From assembly GCF_000429505.1 (NCBI RefSeq), contig NZ_AUBZ01000018.1:1-64000 (forward strand): a DNA stretch of 64,000 nt, in the 5' to 3' direction. Made by a program: the position numbers and the translations under genes. Origin of the DNA: Aliagarivorans taiwanensis DSM 22990. GTDB lineage: Bacteria > Pseudomonadota > Gammaproteobacteria > Enterobacterales > Celerinatantimonadaceae. Shown piece after piece: positions 41,674-50,583 of this stretch (positions are counted from its first letter, which is position 1; each line of letters opens with the position of its first letter). Under the pieces are notes generated by a model. The model did no database searches and was not told the origin of the DNA. It was given only the letters and a program-made list of their open reading frames with translations.

Positions 41674-44600
41674 ATGGTGATGCAAGGATTGAAATACTTT
41701 ATCGTGCTGGTGGTGTTTTGCGGCGGGTTAGCCGGGTGTGACAGTAGCGGTGCATTCTCAACCAACTCTCAAGATATTGATGTAGACGCGATAGTCGCTG
41801 TCGATATAGCGGTGCAGCAGCCAACGGTGAATGGGTTCAGCCGTCTGACCCTGGCGAAAGGTCTTCAGCAACCGCTGGTTGCGATCGGTATTTTCGATGA
41901 TAACAGTACTCGCGATATCACTGGTTTAGTGAGTTGGAAGGTTAGTGATGAGACTATTGCCAAGGTCAGTGGCAGCGGTACGATTCAAGGACTGGCTGTC
42001 GGCTCGGTGGACGTTTTTGCGACATTTAATGGTTTAACCAGCCAAAATACGATTATCGTAACAGTAACCGACTCGCAACTGTTAAGCATCCAGTTGGTTC
42101 CCCCTTTGGTTCGCAATCTCACCGTGGGCGAAGCTATTGGGATGAAGGCAATCGGCAGCTACAGCGATGGCTCAACCGCGTTGCTCACCGATCAAGTTTC
42201 TTGGCAGGTGGACTCACCTTCAACCACCAGCATTGACCAGCGAGGTACCTTAACGGCGGAAAGCGCAGGGCGCAGTATCATTAGCGCGTCTCTAGGAACG
42301 CTTACTGCTGACAATGTGAGCACTGTGGATGTGACCTCGGCGGCTTTGACAGACATCCAGGTGACTCCTCCTCGCGTATTGCTCAACCCCCATGTTCAGC
42401 AGCAATTTACTGCTACCGGGCTTTTCAGTGATGGTACTACCACCGATCTAAGCGAACGGGTGTCGTGGGTTAGCGCAGATGAGAGCGTGCTCTCGATGGT
42501 TGATGGGGCGACAGCGCAGGCGTTGAGCGAAGGCCAATCATCGTTGGTGGCGACGCTGGGGGATATTACCAGCAATACCGCGCTGGCTGTGGTCAGTGAT
42601 GCGGCGCTGCATCGCGTGCAGGTGAGTAGTGAACGCTCTGAAACACCAGTGGGAACCTTCGTTCAGCTAACTGCTTTGGCCTTATTTGAAGATGGCAGCT
42701 CCAGTGACTTTACCCAGTTTGCCAATTGGGTTTCTTCGGATCCGAGCGTTGCAACGGTCTCTGAGTCAGGTTTTGCCACTGCGGTAGAAGTGGGTACAGT
42801 TGATTTTACTGCCACTTTCGAAGGGGAAAGTGGTAGCTACGATGATTTTGACGTGTCAGCGGCGGTGGTCTCTTCAATTCAAGTTAGCCCAAGTTCAGCC
42901 CCAATTAGCGTGGGTGAAGAGCTGCAGCTGTCAGCAATGGCTATATATACCGACGGTACTAGGGTTGATGTTTCCAGCCGAGCGGCATGGGCGGTCGTTG
43001 CGTCGGAGTCGGCGACCATAGACAACACTGGATTATTGCTAGGGGTTGCGCCTGGTAGTGTATCGGTCTCAGCATGGCTAGATGGTGTCAGTAGCAATTT
43101 GTCAGTGGTAACCATTGACCAAACGGTGCTTGAGTCTATCCGGCTGGTTCCCGCTACTCAGCAGGTACCTGTGGGCACCTTACTCCCATATCAAGCGATA
43201 GGTGTTTTTAGTAATAACACTACTCGAGATATAAGTGCGCTTGTCTCTTGGCACAGTCAGCAAACGTCGGTAGCAACAGTCGATCCCGACGGTGTGTCCC
43301 AAGCGGTTAGCCAAGGGCAAACTAACATCGTTGCCACCTTAGATGGAGTTAGCAGTTCCAGTGCGGTCCTCAACGTAAGCGATGCGGAGGTCGTGTCGTT
43401 ACAAGTTACCCCCACCGCTATATCGCTCCCGATAGGACGGCAGTTGCAATATCAGGCAATCGCTATGTTCACTGATGGCTCTCGCCGCGATGTCTCGGAA
43501 CAAGCTAGTTGGCATAGCGACGACAGTGGGCTTGCCGAAGTTACCGGCAATGGTGTTGCGTTGGCAAAGCTGGAAGGACAAACTGCCATCCATGCATTTT
43601 GGGAGGGGGTTAGAAATGACGACGCCCTATTGACGGTAACCCCTGTATCGCTGCGGTCGATACAAGTTAGCCCGTTGGTGGCAGAAGCGCCACTAGGTAC
43701 CACTGTACAGTACCAAGCGTTCGGTATTTATAGCGATGACTCCACTATCGATATCAGCGATTCGGTCTCTTGGTTTGTCAGCGATTCAGCGGTGGCAGCC
43801 ATTGATTCTCAAGGTTTACTTAAGTCTGCTTCGCTGGGGACCAGCACCGTGGTAGCGAGTCTCGAGGGTATTACCAACGATGATGCGAGGTTAAGTGTGA
43901 CAGATGCGGTCCTTAATGCAATTCAGCTCGAGCCGGCTTCGTTTACCACACAGATCGGCTCCGTGGTGCAGTATCAAGCTATTGGTCGCTATAGTGATGA
44001 CACTACCCGAGATATTTCCAGCCTGGTTACCTGGCATAGTGATGATACTGAAATTGCGGCCATCGATTTACAGGGCCAAGTCACCACCTTAAGGGCTGGG
44101 AGCACGGCGATTCATGGCATGCTGGATGGCATACGAAATATGGATGCCATGCTAACCGTGTCTGGCACTGCGTTGGTTTCCATCCAAGTGACTCCAGCGC
44201 GCAGTGAGCTACCACTGGGGCGTTCGCAGCAGTATCAAGCTTTGGGGACGTATAGTGATAATACAGTTGCAGATATCTCATCACTGGTGACATGGCACAG
44301 TGATGATACTACCGTGGCGACCATTAGCCTTGAGGGCTTGGCGACCGGAGTTAACGTTGGCAGTGTCGCGATGCACGCCATGTTGTCCGGAGTGCAGAAT
44401 GATGACGCGATACTCAATGTGACCAGCGCAGAGCTTGTATCGATTGCTGTTACGCCACAGGCTTCAGATGTACCTTTGGGCAGAGACGTTCAATATCGTG
44501 CCTTGGGTAGCTATTCCGATGGTTCTGTGCTCGACATTAGCGATACGGTATCTTGGGTGAGCAGTGCCCCGCAGATCGTGACTATCTCGGCCACAGGGGT

Positions 44601-45930
44601 CGCCACTGGAGCTGCACAAGGTATCGCTATGATCAGTGCAGGCCTCGATGGTGTTAACAGTGAGCAGGTATCTTTGCAAATCAGCTCGGCGGTGCTTAGA
44701 TCTATCACCGTTAGTCCAGATAGTGAGAGTGTGGCCAAAGGCAATGTAGTGACTTACCGAGCCTTGGGAACATACACTGACCTCTCGGTTATAGATCTGA
44801 CCACTCAGGTGAACTGGATTAGCCAGCAGACTACAGTCGCAACCATCAGTAGTCTGGGGCAGGCCACTGGCGTGACACCGGGAAGTACCACCATCTTCGC
44901 CAGTCTGGATGGTGTTTCAAGTAACTCTGCTTCTTTAGATGTTACAGCAGCGAGCCTGGATTCAATTACCATCAGTGGCAGTCAAACAACGCTGATTGAC
45001 GGCTACACGCTAGCTTTAGCCGCTGAAGGTACCTATAGCGATGGCTCTACTCGGGATATCAGCGCTCAAGTTAACTGGATCTCCTCTGCAACACAGGTGG
45101 CAACGGTTAGTACTAGCGGAGTCGTGACCGGCGAGAGCGCGGGTAGTACAACATTACTGGCCTCACTAGATGGAGTCTCGAGCAACACGTATACCCTCAC
45201 GGTGACTCAGGCAACTCTAGAGTCCATCGCGATTAATACCTCAGCCAGTTATGCTGAGGTCGGCACGACTATCAGCTTTGCCGCGGAAGGCACGTACAGT
45301 GATGGCAATATATTGGATATTACTAACTTAGTTTTCTGGAGCAGTTCGCAAAGCAGCGTGTTAACGGTCGACGCTTCTGGAACGGCTAGGGCCGTGCGCT
45401 CAGGCCTTAGTGATGTATCGGCTTCTTTGGCGGGCTTGAGCTCTAACTCTATTACTATCACTGTCGATGCATTAGGGGTGATGAATGTAGGTGTGGGTTG
45501 GAGTATCGAAGATGGTGAGAGCTGCCTGACCGATGGTAACAAAGACACTTCTTATGGCACTGACTGTTTGGCAATGAGCCTCTCAGCAGGCGCTGACAAT
45601 AGTTGGGGCTTCGTAGCTGAAGACACCTATTTCGACTACAACTTTGGCACGCCTACAGCGCTAGATACAATTACCTTCTTTGGTTATTGGCGACTCAACC
45701 GAGCCAACGCTCTGGGTACGTGGCGTGTACTGGCCTGCACCAATCCGGCTTGTAGCAACTTAACCCCTATCAGCGGCAACTTCGGATTGCGTACTAATGA
45801 GGGTATTGCGATCACCGATCCTACCCCGTATCAGTATATTCGTTTTGAGTATGTATCGGGGCCGGTATCTAGTTTGGTTGGTGGTAGCGGCGCGGGTGTG
45901 CTGCGTGAGATGGAGTGGACATCACCATAA
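41674..45930 (+). CDS. Giant lipoprotein with 14 bacterial Ig-like (BIG2) repeats and a discoidin-like C-terminus
   Basis: 1418 residues from ATG 41674 (AAGGA about 9 nt upstream; the frame extends to 41626). The lipobox LAGC puts the lipidated Cys at residue 22. The next residue is Asp, which in E. coli means inner-membrane retention. About 14 tandem repeats of roughly 87 residues follow, each with the core LxSIQVxP, a YSDGSTRDIS-like turn, VSWxS, VATVS and an ATLDGV-like ending. This is the BIG2 pattern of adhesins. Repeats 9-11 are the most alike. The last 150 residues (from VGWSIEDGES, with Cys pairs CLTDGN and CTNPACSN) resemble an F5/8-type jelly roll. Probable surface or periplasmic adhesive rod. 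Confidence 0.88.
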   Translation: MVMQGLKYFIVLVVFCGGLAGCDSSGAFSTNSQDIDVDAIVAVDIAVQQPTVNGFSRLTLAKGLQQPLVAIGIFDDNSTRDITGLVSWKVSDETIAKVSGSGTIQGLAVGSVDVFATFNGLTSQNTIIVTVTDSQLLSIQLVPPLVRNLTVGEAIGMKAIGSYSDGSTALLTDQVSWQVDSPSTTSIDQRGTLTAESAGRSIISASLGTLTADNVSTVDVTSAALTDIQVTPPRVLLNPHVQQQFTATGLFSDGTTTDLSERVSWVSADESVLSMVDGATAQALSEGQSSLVATLGDITSNTALAVVSDAALHRVQVSSERSETPVGTFVQLTALALFEDGSSSDFTQFANWVSSDPSVATVSESGFATAVEVGTVDFTATFEGESGSYDDFDVSAAVVSSIQVSPSSAPISVGEELQLSAMAIYTDGTRVDVSSRAAWAVVASESATIDNTGLLLGVAPGSVSVSAWLDGVSSNLSVVTIDQTVLESIRLVPATQQVPVGTLLPYQAIGVFSNNTTRDISALVSWHSQQTSVATVDPDGVSQAVSQGQTNIVATLDGVSSSSAVLNVSDAEVVSLQVTPTAISLPIGRQLQYQAIAMFTDGSRRDVSEQASWHSDDSGLAEVTGNGVALAKLEGQTAIHAFWEGVRNDDALLTVTPVSLRSIQVSPLVAEAPLGTTVQYQAFGIYSDDSTIDISDSVSWFVSDSAVAAIDSQGLLKSASLGTSTVVASLEGITNDDARLSVTDAVLNAIQLEPASFTTQIGSVVQYQAIGRYSDDTTRDISSLVTWHSDDTEIAAIDLQGQVTTLRAGSTAIHGMLDGIRNMDAMLTVSGTALVSIQVTPARSELPLGRSQQYQALGTYSDNTVADISSLVTWHSDDTTVATISLEGLATGVNVGSVAMHAMLSGVQNDDAILNVTSAELVSIAVTPQASDVPLGRDVQYRALGSYSDGSVLDISDTVSWVSSAPQIVTISATGVATGAAQGIAMISAGLDGVNSEQVSLQISSAVLRSITVSPDSESVAKGNVVTYRALGTYTDLSVIDLTTQVNWISQQTTVATISSLGQATGVTPGSTTIFASLDGVSSNSASLDVTAASLDSITISGSQTTLIDGYTLALAAEGTYSDGSTRDISAQVNWISSATQVATVSTSGVVTGESAGSTTLLASLDGVSSNTYTLTVTQATLESIAINTSASYAEVGTTISFAAEGTYSDGNILDITNLVFWSSSQSSVLTVDASGTARAVRSGLSDVSASLAGLSSNSITITVDALGVMNVGVGWSIEDGESCLTDGNKDTSYGTDCLAMSLSAGADNSWGFVAEDTYFDYNFGTPTALDTITFFGYWRLNRANALGTWRVLACTNPACSNLTPISGNFGLRTNEGIAITDPTPYQYIRFEYVSGPVSSLVGGSGAGVLREMEWTSP

Positions 45931-46182
45931 CAGGTGATTGCAAGATTAGCGTTTGTCGCGTTATCGAGAAGTGGGTTGGCAGATCAGTGGGAACATGCTT
46001 TTGCTATAGGGGCTATGAGATAGGTCGTAACTTTTAAGTATCAGTAGTAAAAGTTCATTAAAACAGTTTTTAATGAACTAGAATCGGCTGGGATTAGTTG
46101 ACCACTACAGTTCGAACCTTTCATAGAGCGGTGGCTTGAAAGTGGTATCGAGAATTAGAGCTGACCAAAACAGGTGCGGTCA

Positions 46183-46617
46183 CTAGTACGCGTTGAAGAG
46201 AGTGAGCTTGCCGTCTTTATCGAAGCTCACCACATCAAAATCGCGATAGACCTCGCCCGGTGCAGCCATGCCCGGGCTGTGCATTGGCATCCCCGGGGCG
46301 CTTAGCCCGGCGATATGCTCGGGCCGTTCTGCCAGCAAACGCTTGATGTCGGCGACTGGTACATGCCCCTCTATCAAATAGCCGTCGATAATCGCGCTAT
46401 GACAAGACAGTGCCTGAGGCGGCAGTCCGTGAGCGCGGCGCACCTCGCTCCAGTCGCGCTCGGTTTGCACCTTCACCTGATAGCCCTTGCCCTCCAAGAT
46501 ATCGGCCCACTCTTGGCAGCAGCCGCAGCTGGGTGATTTGTAGAGAAGCACTTCAGTCGCGACGCTAGAAAATGAGAACGCGGCAGCCAACAAGGCTGCG
46601 CTGAATCGGATTACCAT
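46183..46617 (-). CDS. DUF411-family metal-binding periplasmic protein
   Basis: 144 residues from ATG 46617 (AGAGG about 10 nt upstream; a TTG at 46647 gives a longer form). Signal peptide to about VATE (residue 21). The DUF411 core has YKSPSCGCCQEWADIL, a thioredoxin-like CxCC motif, then LSCHSAIIDGYLIEGHVP and a Met-rich MPMHSPGM near the C-terminus. Proteins of this family accompany copper or other metal-resistance genes; metal handling is likely but no partner gene is adjacent. Confidence 0.88.
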   Translation of the reverse strand: MVIRFSAALLAAAFSFSSVATEVLLYKSPSCGCCQEWADILEGKGYQVKVQTERDWSEVRRAHGLPPQALSCHSAIIDGYLIEGHVPVADIKRLLAERPEHIAGLSAPGMPMHSPGMAAPGEVYRDFDVVSFDKDGKLTLFNAY

Positions 46618-46785
46618 GGAGGGATGCCTCTTGGGTTTTTTCGTCAAGTTGTTGAATTAAAAGTAAGTAGCAACGGGGAAAAATACAAGAAACGTGCATA
46701 AAGGCGATATGTTGAGGCTGTGGGGGAAGTCGCAATTGCAGGAGAATGAGCGCGCTGAGCCAAGGTTGACTCAGCGCAGCGAGGC

Positions 46786-48177
46786 TTAGGCCAGCTCGCT
46801 AAATACCTCATCCAGGGTATCGATGATAAAGTCTGCTTCCTGCTCTGTTAGCGTCAGGATCGGGCACAGGCACAGGGTGTTGTTAAAGAAGGTGAACGAG
46901 CGGTTGGTGCGCCCGATAATCAGCCCCTTTTGCATGCATTTCGCCGCCACCTGAGCACTTACCGTTTCTGCCACTGGCGTTTTGGCGGCCAGGTCGCTAA
47001 CCAGCTCTAGCCCCAGCAACAAGCCTTTGCCGCGTACATCGCCAATCAGCGCATGGCGCTTTTGCAGATCCTGCAGGCCTTGTAGCAAGTAGTCGCCCAT
47101 CTGGGCGCTGTTCTCAACCAGCTTCTCGTCTTCCAGAATACGCAGGTTCTCTAGCGCTGCCGCAGGGCCTGCGGTACAGCCACCAAAGGTGGAGATATCG
47201 CGGAAGTAGGCATCACGGTCGCGCGGCTCGGCAATAAACTCTTCGAAGATCTCTTCGGTAGTGACTACACAGGAGATGGCGGCGTAGCTCGAAGCCACCC
47301 CTTTAGCCAAGGTGACAATATCGGGCTTGATGCCGTAGTGCTGGTAGCCAAACCACTTGCCGGTGCGGCCAAGGCCACACACCACCTCATCGATATGCAG
47401 CAGCACCTGATACTTCTTACAGATGGCTTGGATCTCCTGCCAGTAGCCCTCGGGTGGGGTAATCACCCCACCACCGGCGGTGATTGGCTCAAGGATCACC
47501 GCGCCGACGGTATCGGGGCCTTCGCGCAGGATGGCTTTCTCCAGCTCTTTAGCGGCCAGGATGCCGTAGTTGTCCACGTCGCCAAACTGGCTGCGGTACT
47601 CGCAGCAGTGCGGAAATTCCACAAAGCCCGGGGCGAAGGGGCCGTATTGCTTGCGGCGTTCTTCCTGGCCGGTGGCACTGAGAGTGCCAATAGTGGAGCC
47701 GTGGTAGTCGCGCTCGCGATATAAAATCTTATGCTTTTTGCCGCCGTATTTGAGGTGGGCAATCTGGCGAACAATCTTAAAGGCCTTCTCGTTCGCCTCG
47801 GAGCCCGAGCTGGCGTAGTAGACCCGGCTCATTCCCGGCATCTTCTCCAGCAGCTTCTCGGCAAACTCGGCGGCGGGCAGAGTGCCTGCGGTGCCAGCGA
47901 AAAAGTTAAGTTGGGTGAGCTGCTCGCTGATGGCTTTGGAGATCGACTCGCGGCCATAGCCCACATTGACACACCAGACACCGCCTGCGGAGGCATCCAG
48001 ATAGCATTTACCGTTTATATCCCACACCTTTGAGCCTTCGCCGCGCACCATCATCATTGGGTCTTGGTTTTGATAGACGCTGTGCTGGCTTAGGTGGTGC
48101 CAAACATTGGCGCGATCTTGCTCTACTGCCTGGCTGATCTGTTTCTTGCTTTGTACCGCGGGTTCGAAAGAGGCCAT
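46786..48177 (-). CDS. tpa: Class III aminotransferase, taurine-pyruvate aminotransferase type
   Basis: 463 residues from ATG 48177, with AAGGAG 8 nt upstream; a further ATG at 48198 is within this Shine-Dalgarno context, so it is not used. PLP-fold type I: GTAGT-type substrate loop, YYASSGSEANEKAF, and the PLP lysine in VTLAKGVASSYAA. The segments KKHKILYRERDYHG, ILREGPDTVGAVILEPITAGGGVI and DISTFGGCTAGPAAALEN are what I recall of taurine-pyruvate aminotransferases. These turn taurine plus pyruvate into sulfoacetaldehyde and alanine. The neighbour is a divergent TauE-type exporter. No xsc gene is seen, so other omega-amines remain possible. Confidence 0.78.
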   Translation of the reverse strand: MASFEPAVQSKKQISQAVEQDRANVWHHLSQHSVYQNQDPMMMVRGEGSKVWDINGKCYLDASAGGVWCVNVGYGRESISKAISEQLTQLNFFAGTAGTLPAAEFAEKLLEKMPGMSRVYYASSGSEANEKAFKIVRQIAHLKYGGKKHKILYRERDYHGSTIGTLSATGQEERRKQYGPFAPGFVEFPHCCEYRSQFGDVDNYGILAAKELEKAILREGPDTVGAVILEPITAGGGVITPPEGYWQEIQAICKKYQVLLHIDEVVCGLGRTGKWFGYQHYGIKPDIVTLAKGVASSYAAISCVVTTEEIFEEFIAEPRDRDAYFRDISTFGGCTAGPAAALENLRILEDEKLVENSAQMGDYLLQGLQDLQKRHALIGDVRGKGLLLGLELVSDLAAKTPVAETVSAQVAAKCMQKGLIIGRTNRSFTFFNNTLCLCPILTLTEQEADFIIDTLDEVFSELA

Positions 48178-48275
48178 CTCGCTACTCCTTGAAATCATGT
48201 TGCTCTTGGCGTTATTCCCTTATCTCGACCTTACCCCTGCTGCAAAAACGGGCTTAGCGCCAGTAATTTGAATCA

Positions 48276-48349
48276 ATGGAGCCAGCGCGATGTGGTTGCC
48301 AAAAGTGGCTGCAAAATCTGGCTCCATGCAAATTGGGATCTGGTGCTAA
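48276..48349. promoter_or_regulatory. CTGG-type repeats between tpa and tauE genes, possible TauR/MocR operator
   Basis: ATGGAGCCAG (48276-48285) and CTGGCTCCAT (48318-48327) form a perfect 10-bp inverted pair. A related CTGGTGCTAA (48340-48349) repeats the latter 22 bp downstream, two helical turns. TauR, a MocR-type activator of taurine genes, was reported to bind direct repeats CTGGACYTAA; the third copy is close. A regulator gene is not seen nearby, so the assignment is tentative. Confidence 0.4.
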
Positions 48350-48425
48350 ATGGCTATGCGGCCTTCCCCGACAATGCCACTAACAAAGAAAGATAAACCT
48401 GCGTGAAGCAGTCGGGAGATAGTGC

Positions 48426-49157
48426 GTGAACGAGTTGTTAGTGGCCTTGCCATTGGTGTTTTTGGCGGCGCTAGTGCGCGGCTATACCGGCTTTGGCTAT
48501 GCGGCCATTGCCATTGTCGGGATGAATATCTACTTCTCGCCCCAGCAAAGTATTCCAGTGGTGTTGGCCTTGGATGTGCTGTGCAGCCTAAGCCTGCTCA
48601 AAGCCGCTCTGAAGGATGTGGATCTTGCCACGCTAAAGCTGCTCGGCTTGGGCAGCTTACTGGGGATCCCGGTGGGCTTTAGCCTGCTGCTATTGTTGCC
48701 CGCGGCCTGGCTGAAATTGTTGATCTGCCTGTCGGTACTCGCTTTTGCCTGGGCATTGCACAAGGACTGGCGACCGGCCAATGCTGGCAGCCCCAAGATG
48801 GCGGTAGGCTTTGGCATGGCCTCGGGGATGGGGACGGCCGGTGCATCGGTCGGCGGCCCGATGATCGTCTGTTACATGCTGGCCAGCCCGCTTAAGCCGC
48901 AAAATCAGCGGGCCACTATGATCCTGTTCTTTATTCTCACCGAGCTTATCTCGATAGCCGCACTGTTTGGTCAGGGCTTGTTTGGCCAGCAGGAACTTAG
49001 CTTGGTCGCCCGCCTGCTACTGCCGACCTTAGTTGGGGTTATGCTCGGGCAATACCTGTTTGCCCGCCGCCCGCCGGAATCGTTCAAGAACGTTGCGCTA
49101 CCGGTGATGGTGGCCGTGGCAGTGATTGGCTTGCTGGCGGCGCTGCGCCAGCTCTAA
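48426..49157 (+). CDS. TauE/SafE-family sulfite/organosulfonate exporter
   Basis: 243 residues, GTG start with GGGAG about 9 nt upstream. About eight helices in two repeats, each beginning with the family pattern (VALPLVFLAALVRGYTGFGYAAI and GFGMASGMGTAGASVGGPM). It is divergent from the tpa-like aminotransferase. TauE/SafE proteins export sulfite, sulfoacetate or related anions. Together with tpa this suggests sulfonate metabolism, but the family is broad. Confidence 0.85.
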   Translation: MNELLVALPLVFLAALVRGYTGFGYAAIAIVGMNIYFSPQQSIPVVLALDVLCSLSLLKAALKDVDLATLKLLGLGSLLGIPVGFSLLLLLPAAWLKLLICLSVLAFAWALHKDWRPANAGSPKMAVGFGMASGMGTAGASVGGPMIVCYMLASPLKPQNQRATMILFFILTELISIAALFGQGLFGQQELSLVARLLLPTLVGVMLGQYLFARRPPESFKNVALPVMVAVAVIGLLAALRQL

Positions 49158-49182
49158 AAGCCAGCTCTAACAGAGTGTGGCC

Positions 49183-50562
49183 TTACAACTTAGCCAAGCT
49201 GCGTGCGATATAGCGGCCTCGTCCTGCTTGCGCGTGCAGCTCACCGCCTTCCACAATCACCTCGCCGCGAGCAATGGTGTACTCGGGGAAGCCGTTACAC
49301 TCCATGCCCGCGTAAGGCGTAAACCCCGCTTTTGAGTGCTCCATATTGGCCTGGATAGTCTCTGAGGTGCTGGGGTCGATAATCACGATATCCGCATCAA
49401 AGCCCGGCTTAATGGCCCCCTTGTTGGTTAGGCCAAATAGCTGGGCGGGTCGGGTACATAGCAGCTCGACCAGCTTGTTGATGGTGATACGCCCTTGGGA
49501 TACGCCTTCTGAGAACATCAGCGGCAAGCGGGTTTCGACACCCGGTAGGCCGTTGGGGCAGCGATTGATATCGCCAAGCCCGAGCCGTTTTTGTGCGCGG
49601 GTAAAGGCGCAGTGGTCGGTGGCGACGGTATCGATGCTTCCATCCTGCAGGCCTTGCCAAAGCTGGGCTTGGTGGTGCTTCTCTCGAAGTGGTGGCGACA
49701 AGATGTGGCACAGTCCATCCTCGATATTGGGCTGGCGGTAGCGCTCATCACTGAGAAACAGATACTGGGGGCAGGTTTCCACATACACGTGGCGCTGCTT
49801 TTGCCGAGCTAGCCGCAGGTAGTCTAGCCCGAGCCCGTTAGATAGGTGCACGATGTACAGCGGCGCTTCATCGGCCAACTTGGCCAGATTAAGCATCCGG
49901 GTGATGGCCTCGGTTTCACACTCTGCAGGGCGACTCAAGGCATGGGCGATGGGCAGGTGCATCATCTCGGAGCGTTGTAGCTGCTCTTTGTTGAGGCGAA
50001 TGACATCATCGTTCTCGGGATGCACGCAGGTAATAGCGCCCAAGCTACCCAGCCGCTTTAAGGCGCGCAGCGCGTCGTAATCGCTGAGTTTGTAGCCGTA
50101 GGTCAGGTACAACTTAAAGCTGCTTACCCCCTTGGCTATCATCTCGGGCATCTCATTGAGGATCTGCTCATCCACATGCTGGATGGTGCCATGGAAGCCA
50201 TAGTCAATCACCGCCTGTGCGCTGGCCCACTGATGGTAGACCTCAAGCTGGTGCATCAGCGAGCAGCCAGCCGGGCCAAAGCCCATATGGTCGACGATGG
50301 CGGTGGTGCCGCCAAATGCTGCAGCCACGGTGCCGCTGTAAAAGTCGTCACAGCTTTGGCAAAAGCCCATATCGATGTTCATATGGGTGTGCACATCCAC
50401 GGCACCGGGGATCACCACCTTGCCCGTCGCTTCGATGACTCGCTCAGCCGAGGTGCTTAGGTGAACGCCAACCGCCTGAATCACGCCCTTTTCAATGAAT
50501 ATGTCGGCTAGCTGAGAGCTGTCGGCATTGGCGATATTGGCGTTGCGAATCAGTAATGACAA
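49183..50562 (-). CDS. hyuA: Dihydropyrimidinase/D-hydantoinase, HyuA-like
   Basis: 459 residues (E. coli HyuA 461). Opens hydantoin or dihydropyrimidine rings with a binuclear zinc centre. The HxH metal motif is GAVDVHTHMNIDMG; the carbamylated Lys is in GVSSFKLYLTYGYK; further ligands are in the HPEND, IVHLSNGLG and ATDHCAF segments. Several stretches (SCDDFYSGTVAAAFGGTTAI, HALSRPAECETEAI) match E. coli HyuA closely. HyuA there belongs to the ygeX/ygeY/ygeW purine-degradation locus. Here it follows the NCS1 permease by 22 bp, downstream of two carbamoylases and a diaminopropionate ammonia-lyase. Confidence 0.93.
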   Translation of the reverse strand: MSLLIRNANIANADSSQLADIFIEKGVIQAVGVHLSTSAERVIEATGKVVIPGAVDVHTHMNIDMGFCQSCDDFYSGTVAAAFGGTTAIVDHMGFGPAGCSLMHQLEVYHQWASAQAVIDYGFHGTIQHVDEQILNEMPEMIAKGVSSFKLYLTYGYKLSDYDALRALKRLGSLGAITCVHPENDDVIRLNKEQLQRSEMMHLPIAHALSRPAECETEAITRMLNLAKLADEAPLYIVHLSNGLGLDYLRLARQKQRHVYVETCPQYLFLSDERYRQPNIEDGLCHILSPPLREKHHQAQLWQGLQDGSIDTVATDHCAFTRAQKRLGLGDINRCPNGLPGVETRLPLMFSEGVSQGRITINKLVELLCTRPAQLFGLTNKGAIKPGFDADIVIIDPSTSETIQANMEHSKAGFTPYAGMECNGFPEYTIARGEVIVEGGELHAQAGRGRYIARSLAKL

Positions 50563-50583
50563 AACGGGCTCCTTAGCACTCGG

